Assembly (NCBI GenBank): GCA_019661855.1
Contig: JAIFWM010000018.1
Coordinates: 1 to 13,779 of the forward strand
From: Candidatus Parcubacteria bacterium
Lineage (GTDB): Bacteria > Patescibacteriota > Minisyncoccia > Phycocordibacterales > SBAW01
DNA length: 13,779 bases
Direction of reading: 5' to 3'
How positions within the stretch are numbered: position 1 is the stretch's first letter; each line of letters begins with the position of its first letter. Under the pieces are notes generated by a model. The model ran no database searches, was not told the origin of the DNA, and worked only from the letters and a program-made list of their open reading frames with translations. Positions 1 through 4,485 of this stretch are shown here, in pieces. The translations under genes were made by a program, and so were the position numbers.

Positions 1-476
1 CAGGTAACCGCATGCAACTTAAAAATATTCCTATCGGTACCTTCATTTACAACGTGGAGTTGAAGCCGGGTAACGGAGGCAAACTTGGTCGCGCAGCAGG
101 TACACACATTGAAGTAATGGGTCGTGACCAGGGTTATGTAGATCTTAAGATGCCATCATCCGAAGTACGCAAAGTGCTCGAGACTTGTTTTGCAACACTC
201 GGTGAAGTGTCGAACGAAGAGCATCATCTTGTAACCATTGGTAAGGCAGGACGTAGTCGTTGGATGGGTATCCGCCCAACGGTCCGTGGTACTGCTATGA
301 ACCCGGTTGACCACCCACACGGTGGTGGTGAGGGTCGTCAGGGTCGTGGACTTCGCCGCGCAAAGTCGCTTTGGGGCAAGCCAACCGGCAAGGGTCAAAA
401 GACTCGTACACCGAAGAAGTACTCAAATTACTTGATAGTTTCTCGCCGCAAGGTGGGCAAGCGAAAGAAAGGATAA
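1..476 (+). CDS. rplB: 50S ribosomal protein L2, C-terminal part (5' end outside window)
   Basis: L2 binds 23S rRNA next to the peptidyl-transferase centre and helps join the subunits. Only the last 157 residues are here; the reading frame is open from base 3 (GNRMQLKNIPIGT), so the Met at position 12 is internal and not a start. Visible family hallmarks are NVELKPGNGG, the GKAGRSRWMGIRPTVRG stretch and NPVDHPHGGGEGR, which contains the His equivalent to E. coli His229. The C-terminal basic tail ends VGKRKKG. It is the first gene seen of the S10-type cluster and is separated from rpsS by 69 nt, which is much longer than other junctions here. Identification is secure; the N-terminal RNA-binding domain cannot be judged. 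Confidence 0.97.
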   Translation, partial: GNRMQLKNIPIGTFIYNVELKPGNGGKLGRAAGTHIEVMGRDQGYVDLKMPSSEVRKVLETCFATLGEVSNEEHHLVTIGKAGRSRWMGIRPTVRGTAMNPVDHPHGGGEGRQGRGLRRAKSLWGKPTGKGQKTRTPKKYSNYLIVSRRKVGKRKKG

Positions 477-487
477 TTTGCTTAAGG

Positions 488-535
488 GCGGGATTTCCAG
501 TAGTATCTGGGGACTCCCGCACAAGGCGGGATTTT
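488..535 (+). promoter_or_regulatory. Candidate attenuator: two mutually exclusive hairpins in the rplB-rpsS gap
   Basis: The motif GCGGGA occurs at 488-493 and 526-531, and its complement TCCCGC lies between them at 515-520. Pairing 488-493 with 515-520 is extended by TTTCCAG (494-500) against CTGGGGA (507-513), giving 13 pairs (two G-U), one bulged C at 514 and the loop TAGTAT. Pairing 515-520 with 526-531 instead gives a 6-bp GC-rich hairpin with loop ACAAG followed directly by TTTT (532-535), which is an intrinsic-terminator shape. Both cannot form together because they share 515-520. The structure is read directly from sequence; a regulatory role (for example autogenous control by a ribosomal protein) is inference. 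Confidence 0.5.
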
Positions 536-545
536 AATTAAACAC

Positions 546-908
546 ATGGCACGATCACTTAAAAAAGGACCATACGTAGACGAGAAACTCCTCAAAAAGA
601 TTGAGGGTAAACGACCTGTGGAAACAGGGGTTATTAAGACGTGGGCCCGCCGCAGCCAGATCGCTCCAGAGTTTGTAGGCTTTAAGTTCGGTGTATACAA
701 CGGCCGAGTCCATATTGATGTCTTGGTCACCGAAGACATGGTGGGACACCGTTTGGGCGAATTTTCTCCTACGAAAAAGTTCGTTCGCCACGGAGGTAAG
801 ATGCAGAAGGAACTTGAAACAAAGGCTAAGGAAGCTGAAATAGCAGCAGCTCAAGCGGCTAAAGCAGCAACTGATGTTGCAGGTAAGGGTGCAGCAGCAA
901 AGAAATAA
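546..908 (+). CDS. rpsS: 30S ribosomal protein S19
   Basis: S19 sits in the head of the small subunit near the A-site and contacts S13. The 120-residue product starts MARSLKKGPYVDEKLLKKI and has the conserved GEFSPTKKFVRHGGK block near residues 76-90. Bacterial S19 is usually about 90 residues; here it continues with an Ala/Lys-rich tail (about 92-120, KAKEAEIAAAQAAKAATDV) that is likely helical or disordered. The start is the only sensible one for the family. No SD is visible immediately upstream (TTAATTAAACAC); the putative hairpin switch lies 10 nt before the ATG. rplV follows after 1 nt. Confidence 0.98.
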   Translation: MARSLKKGPYVDEKLLKKIEGKRPVETGVIKTWARRSQIAPEFVGFKFGVYNGRVHIDVLVTEDMVGHRLGEFSPTKKFVRHGGKMQKELETKAKEAEIAAAQAAKAATDVAGKGAAAKK

Positions 909-909
909 T

Positions 910-1266
910 ATGGCAGACGCAACCGCAAAACTTAAAAATTATCGACAAGCGCCACGCAAGGTGCGCCTTATTGCTGATTTAGTGCGCGGTAAAACAGTTA
1001 ATCATGCGCTTGCGCTTCTCGCTACACTTCCTAAACGCGCATCAGATCCGATGGCTAAACTCATCCGCTCTGCTATCGCAAATGCAAAAACAACCAAAGG
1101 TATTGAAGCACAGGACCTTGTTATCTCGCACATCGATGTGGGTCAGGGGGTTGTGTTTCGCCGCTTTATGCCTCGCGCACGTGGTAAGGCAAGCCCGATC
1201 CGCAAGAAAGCGAGCCACATAACTTTGGCACTTTCACAGCGTAAGGTTTCGAAAACAGAAAACTAA
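910..1266 (+). CDS. rplV: 50S ribosomal protein L22
   Basis: L22 lines the peptide exit tunnel through its extended beta-hairpin. The 118-residue protein shows the N-terminal motif KNYRQAPRKVRLIADLVRGK and the tunnel-hairpin/C-terminal signature RRFMPRARGKASPIRKKASH. I chose the ATG at 910, one base after the rpsS stop, because it begins at MADATAKLKNY as in the family. An in-frame ATG at 874 would add 12 non-conserved residues that overlap rpsS. The junction AATAATATG has no SD, so translation probably depends on coupling to rpsS. Confidence 0.97.
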   Translation: MADATAKLKNYRQAPRKVRLIADLVRGKTVNHALALLATLPKRASDPMAKLIRSAIANAKTTKGIEAQDLVISHIDVGQGVVFRRFMPRARGKASPIRKKASHITLALSQRKVSKTEN

Positions 1267-1267
1267 T

Positions 1268-1936
1268 ATGTCTAAAGTCGTACATCCATTTGCACACCGT
1301 TTAGGAATCTTGCGTGACTGGCGTCATCGCTGGTTTGCTGTTGGTCCTCAGTATCAAGCAAATCTAAAAGCAGATGTGCTTTTGCGTGAGTACTTGCTCA
1401 AAGAACTTCGCGGGATGTACATCGGTGGTCTTGAGCTTGAGCGCAGTCAAAAACATCTTCGTGTGATCCTTAAAACCTCGCGCCCAGGCCTCATCATTGG
1501 TCGCAGTGGCGAAGGTTCGGCAAAATTGCGCAACTCAATTGTTTCATTTCTCCGAAAGCGTAAACTGGCTGTACCTGAGGTCAAACTCGACATCGAGGAG
1601 ATACGCTCACCAGAGAGCAACGCTGCAATTGTGGCTTACATGGTTGCAGAGGGCTTGGAGAAGCGCCTCCCATTTCGCCGTGTGCTTAAACAAACGATCG
1701 AAAAAGTCATGGCAAACCGCGACGTTAAGGGTGTGCGCATTGGACTCTCAGGCATGCTTGGTGGAGGTTCAATGTCTCGCAACGAAACACTCAAAAAAGG
1801 CCGCATCCCACTCCAGACATTCCGTTCAGATATCGACTTTCATCGTGAGCGCGCAAACTTGCCGCTTGGAGTAATAGGCGTCAAAGTCTGGATCTACAAG
1901 GGTGAGGTGTTTGCTGCCAAAGGCAAAGAAAAATAA
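1268..1936 (+). CDS. rpsC: 30S ribosomal protein S3
   Basis: S3 forms part of the mRNA entry channel with S4 and S5. At 222 residues it is near the usual length. It has the N-terminal helix (MSKVVHPFAHRLGI), a type II KH domain with the GXXG-type loop GLIIGRSGEG at residues 74-83, and the C-terminal S3 domain with GIRIGLSGMLGG-like and ERANLPLGVIGVKVWIYKGE sequences. It starts 1 nt after the rplV stop without SD and ends in a Lys-rich tail. Nothing is missing. Confidence 0.98.
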   Translation: MSKVVHPFAHRLGILRDWRHRWFAVGPQYQANLKADVLLREYLLKELRGMYIGGLELERSQKHLRVILKTSRPGLIIGRSGEGSAKLRNSIVSFLRKRKLAVPEVKLDIEEIRSPESNAAIVAYMVAEGLEKRLPFRRVLKQTIEKVMANRDVKGVRIGLSGMLGGGSMSRNETLKKGRIPLQTFRSDIDFHRERANLPLGVIGVKVWIYKGEVFAAKGKEK

Positions 1937-1940
1937 AAGT

Positions 1941-2360
1941 ATGTTAGTCCCGAAAAAAGTAAAATTTAGAAAGTGGCACACGATGCGTCGCAACCCAAAA
2001 TCGACTAAGGTTGCAACTCGTGGCATCACGGTGGCGTTTGGTAGCCATGGTCTTAAAGCTACTACTCACGCACGTGTTCGCTCAAACCAGATCGAAAGCG
2101 CACGTAAGGTGGTGGTACGCGCACTCGGCAAGACTGGCAAGATGTGGTTGCGTGTGTTCCCAGACAAGCCATTTACTCAAAAACCACCCGAAGTAAAACT
2201 CGGCAAAGGTAAAGGCGACCCAGTAGGGTACGAGGTTGAGATCTGGCCAGGTCGCGTCATCTTTGAAGTAGATGGCGTTGCTGACACAGTTGCAGTTGAG
2301 ACCTTGACCAAGGCAGCTAAGAAGCTTCCGCTTAAGGCAAAAGTAGTCGCAAGACACTAA
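1941..2360 (+). CDS. rplP: 50S ribosomal protein L16
   Basis: L16 organises the A-site tRNA side of the large subunit. The 139-residue product begins MLVPKKVKFRKWH and carries the strongly conserved run IESARKVVVRALGK, then MWLRVFPDKPFTQKP and GKGKGDPVGYEVEIWPGR. I start it at ATG 1941, which matches the family N-terminus. An in-frame ATG at 1902 would prepend 13 residues from inside rpsC with no conservation. It is 4 nt downstream of rpsC and 7 nt upstream of rpmC. Confidence 0.97.
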   Translation: MLVPKKVKFRKWHTMRRNPKSTKVATRGITVAFGSHGLKATTHARVRSNQIESARKVVVRALGKTGKMWLRVFPDKPFTQKPPEVKLGKGKGDPVGYEVEIWPGRVIFEVDGVADTVAVETLTKAAKKLPLKAKVVARH

Positions 2361-2367
2361 AAAATGT

Positions 2368-2559
2368 ATGGCAAAGAAAAAACTAAATCTCAAAGATAAT
2401 ACTCCCGCAGACTTGCATAAACTTGTTGCAGACAAGCAGGAAGAGCTGCGTGCCTTGCGTTTTAATGTCGCAGGTAGTAAAACACGCAATGTAAAGCTCG
2501 CTCGCACCCTTCGCAAGGAGGTCGCCCGTGCTTTGACCGAGCTCAATACGAGAAACTAA
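2368..2559 (+). CDS. rpmC: 50S ribosomal protein L29
   Basis: L29 is a small two-helix protein near the tunnel exit, next to L23, where targeting factors dock. The 63-residue product shows the typical pattern: N-terminal helix (ADLHKLVADKQEELRALRF), a turn (NVAGSKTRNVKLAR) and a second helix (TLRKEVARALTELNTR). The order rplP-rpmC-rpsQ is the classical one. There is no clear SD (CTAAAAAATGTATG). Sequence conservation is low in this family, but length, pattern and position leave little doubt. Confidence 0.95.
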   Translation: MAKKKLNLKDNTPADLHKLVADKQEELRALRFNVAGSKTRNVKLARTLRKEVARALTELNTRN

Positions 2560-2561
2560 TT

Positions 2562-2804
2562 ATGGAACAAACAACCCACAAAAAAACACTCCACGGAACA
2601 GTCATCTCAGACAAGATGACTGATACTGCTGTGGTAGTGGTTTCGCGCTATGTGAAGCACCCAAAGTATAAGAAGTACATGAAGAAGACGAAGAAATATC
2701 ACGTACACAACCCGGGCAACCGTGCCAAGGAAGGGGAGGTGGTGACTATTCGTTCGTGCCGCCCTATCTCTAAGACAAAGTCGTTTGAGATCGTTTTCGA
2801 ATAG
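2562..2804 (+). CDS. rpsQ: 30S ribosomal protein S17
   Basis: S17 is an OB-fold primary binder of the 16S rRNA 5' domain. The 80-residue protein has LHGTVISDKMTDTAVV, the basic loop KHPKYKKYMKKTKKYHVHN and the C-terminal signature GEVVTIRSCRPISKTKSF. It starts 2 nt after rpmC. The gap to rplN is 16 nt, the second longest in this half-operon, and shows no structure. Confidence 0.97.
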   Translation: MEQTTHKKTLHGTVISDKMTDTAVVVVSRYVKHPKYKKYMKKTKKYHVHNPGNRAKEGEVVTIRSCRPISKTKSFEIVFE

Positions 2805-2820
2805 TTCGATATAACTCATT

Positions 2821-3201
2821 ATGATACAAGACCGAACACTAGTAGTAATTGCAGACAATTCAGGCGCCAAGATTGGACGCATTTTCAAGATTCCTGGAAG
2901 CTCAAAGAAGCGCTATGCAGAAATAGGTGAGGTGGTTATACTCTCAGTCCAAACCGCAGAGCCACGCAAGGGTGTTAAGAAAAAAGATGTCCTCCACGGT
3001 GTTGTCGTACGCCAGCGCAAAGCCTTTCGCCGCAAAGATGGCTCATACATTCGCTTCGACGAAAACGCAGTAGTTGTGTTGGAGTGGGGTGCAAAAGACA
3101 AGAAGGAGCCTAAGGCAGGACGTATCTTCGGTCCTATCCCGCGTGAACTCCAAGAGCTTGGCTACCAAACTATTATCTCTCGCGCACCTGAGGTTGTATA
3201 A
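2821..3201 (+). CDS. rplN: 50S ribosomal protein L14
   Basis: L14 lies at the subunit interface and forms bridges with 16S rRNA. The 126-residue product begins MIQDRTLVVIADNSGAKIGR, has the conserved DVLHGVVVRQRKAFRRKDGSYIRFDENAVVVL core, and ends with GRIFGPIPRELQELGYQTIISRAPEVV. Its length is normal, with a slightly longer central loop (GAKDKKEPKAG). rplX follows after 5 nt. Confidence 0.98.
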   Translation: MIQDRTLVVIADNSGAKIGRIFKIPGSSKKRYAEIGEVVILSVQTAEPRKGVKKKDVLHGVVVRQRKAFRRKDGSYIRFDENAVVVLEWGAKDKKEPKAGRIFGPIPRELQELGYQTIISRAPEVV

Positions 3202-3206
3202 ATTTT

Positions 3207-3434
3207 ATGAATACTCTACACGTTAAAAAAGGAGATACGGTAACGATCCGTTCGGGCGAAGACAAAGGAAAGAGTGGTAAAGTAACTGCCACCTTCCCTA
3301 AGCTTGGCCTCGTGCTCGTTGAAGGCGTTGGCATACACAAGAAACATCAGAAGCCACGTAAAGAAGGTCAGCGAGGTCAGATAGTCGACAAACAACAGCC
3401 AATACACGTGAGCAAAGTAAATCTCAAGAAATAA
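3207..3434 (+). CDS. rplX: 50S ribosomal protein L24 (short form)
   Basis: L24 is an assembly-initiator protein with a KOW/SH3-like fold. The KOW region is clear: HVKKGDTVTIRSGEDKGKSG (residues 5-24), followed by KLGLVLVEGVGIHKKHQKP and the IHVSKVNL strand. At 75 residues it is about 25 shorter than E. coli L24, because the C-terminal extension is absent. It is 1 nt upstream of rplE. Confidence 0.96.
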   Translation: MNTLHVKKGDTVTIRSGEDKGKSGKVTATFPKLGLVLVEGVGIHKKHQKPRKEGQRGQIVDKQQPIHVSKVNLKK

Positions 3435-3435
3435 T

Positions 3436-3975
3436 ATGACAGTCCTATTGCAAGACAAACAAAAAACAACTTTCAAAGAACTCAAAGAGGAGTTTGGATG
3501 GAAAAACGTAATGCAGGCTCCACACATTGAAAAAGTAGTGGTCTCGGTTGGTGTGGGCAAAATGTTGAAAGACAAAGACAAGGTTAAACTGGTGGCTAAC
3601 CGCTTGGAGAAAATCACCGGTCAAAAGGCAGCACCTCGTGGCGCCAAAAAATCTATCGCAACCTTTAAAACTCGCGTAGGGGATCGCATTGGGTACCAAG
3701 TAACAATCCGTGGTAAGCGCGCAATGGACTTTCTTAATCGCCTCGTGCATATTGCACTCCCGCGTACCAAAGACTTTAAGGGCATCACTACGACTGCCTT
3801 GGACGACATGGGCAACTATACGCTTGGCATTAAGGAGCACTCGGTGTTTCCTGAAACTGCTGACGAAGAATTGAAGGATGTGTTTGGCATTGCAATTACT
3901 ATCGTCACTTCAGCAAAAGACAAAAAAACTTCTCTCGCATTTCTAAAGCATCTCGGTTTTCCGTTCAAAAAATAA
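3436..3975 (+). CDS. rplE: 50S ribosomal protein L5
   Basis: L5 binds 5S rRNA and helps form the central protuberance. The 179-residue product contains the conserved TGQKAAPRGAKKSIATFKTR segment, GDRIGYQVTIRGKRAMDFLNRL, and GNYTLGIKEHSVFPE. It is full length. It is the last gene of the first plus-strand block: 12 nt after its stop a strong terminator begins, so rpsN, its usual neighbour in spc operons, is transcribed separately here. Confidence 0.98.
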   Translation: MTVLLQDKQKTTFKELKEEFGWKNVMQAPHIEKVVVSVGVGKMLKDKDKVKLVANRLEKITGQKAAPRGAKKSIATFKTRVGDRIGYQVTIRGKRAMDFLNRLVHIALPRTKDFKGITTTALDDMGNYTLGIKEHSVFPETADEELKDVFGIAITIVTSAKDKKTSLAFLKHLGFPFKK

Positions 3976-3987
3976 TTTTAAAAATCG

Positions 3988-4018
3988 AAAGGCCCGGATG
4001 TTGAGTCCGGGCCTTTTT
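3988..4018. terminator. Intrinsic terminator after rplE, likely bidirectional
   Basis: GGCCCGGA (3991-3998) pairs with TCCGGGCC (4006-4013) around the loop TGTTGAG, flanked by AAA and followed by TTTTT on the plus strand. Read on the minus strand the same hairpin is followed by TTTCGATTTTT, so it can also end the Dabb gene (stop at 4043-4045). An almost identical hairpin with the same arms lies at 7867-7898, at the other side of the minus-strand block. Confidence 0.92.
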
Positions 4019-4042
4019 GTTTGGTCGTGGAAATCTTTGTGC

Positions 4043-4381
4043 CTAAACGGGCAGCAAAAGGGGAGCCATCATGTCGCCGACCCACCAGTCGGCAATTTCA
4101 CGCAGTTGATTGGTAAGCTCCTGGTGCTTCGGATGGACTCGGAACGCCTGCAGAGCGTTGTCGTCGCGAAAGATTGCAACTTCGACCAAGTGGATGTTCT
4201 TGCGGGTGTCGAGACTGTGGCCAACCTTCCAGTAGAAGATCCCGGCGTCCACACCGCCGCACTCTTGGTCGAGGGTCTGGTACATGTTGTATATACCTTG
4301 GCATACCTCTGGCGGTGTGCCGGGCTTAAATGAAATAAGCACGATGTGGTGAAGAACGTCCTCTTGCCCATTGCTCTCCAT
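4043..4381 (-). CDS. Dabb (stress-responsive A/B barrel) domain protein
   Basis: The 112-residue product fits the dimeric alpha/beta-barrel (Dabb) family: an N-terminal strand VLHHIVLISFKPGT, a helix, the GKxxD-like VGHSLDTRKNIHLVEVAIFRDDNAL stretch, and the hallmark VHPKHQELTNQL near residues 82-93. Family members are small cytosolic dimers, some linked to stress or to polyketide/aromatic chemistry; no substrate can be assigned here. I start it at ATG 4381 because AGGAG stands 8 nt upstream; a longer frame from 4423 adds 14 unconserved residues with no SD. This strong SD differs from the SD-less ribosomal genes around it. It has no signal peptide. It is followed by the shared terminator at 3988-4018. 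Confidence 0.8.
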   Translation of the reverse strand: MESNGQEDVLHHIVLISFKPGTPPEVCQGIYNMYQTLDQECGGVDAGIFYWKVGHSLDTRKNIHLVEVAIFRDDNALQAFRVHPKHQELTNQLREIADWWVGDMMAPLLLPV

Positions 4382-4413
4382 GAGAGATCTCCTGCTTTGG
4401 TGTCGAGGCCCAA

Positions 4414-4440
4414 ACCATACCACAAATTTATTAAAGTCAA
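4414..4440 (-). promoter_or_regulatory. Possible promoter of the Dabb gene
   Basis: On the minus strand TTGACT (4440-4435) is followed after 15 bp by TATGGT (4419-4414), preceded by TGG as in an extended -10 element. The spacing is short and the -10 matches four of six positions, so this is tentative. The -35 box lies in the T-rich tail of the preceding gene's terminator (TTTGACTTT), so terminator and promoter would overlap. Confidence 0.35.
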
Positions 4441-4460
4441 AGGCGCCACTAGGGCGCCTT
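4440..4460 (-). terminator. Terminator of the 999-aa protein gene
   Basis: AAGGCGCC and GGCGCCTT form an 8-bp hairpin with loop CTAGT on the minus strand, followed by the T-rich TGACTTT. It lies 26 nt after the stop codon at 4486-4488. It matches the hairpin at 7567-7587, which has the same loop and outer pairs and one compensatory G-C to A-T pair. Confidence 0.8.
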
Positions 4461-4485
4461 CAGTCAGCCCGGGCTCTTTTTAACA

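Noticed and set aside
874..909. Upstream in-frame ATG giving a 130-aa L22
   Set aside because: The extra 12 residues overlap rpsS and are not conserved; the ATG at 910 gives the normal L22 N-terminus 1 nt after the rpsS stop.
4466..4475. Palindrome AGCCCGGGCT followed by CTTTTT as a plus-strand terminator
   Set aside because: The palindrome has no loop bases, so it cannot form a useful hairpin, and no plus-strand gene ends there.
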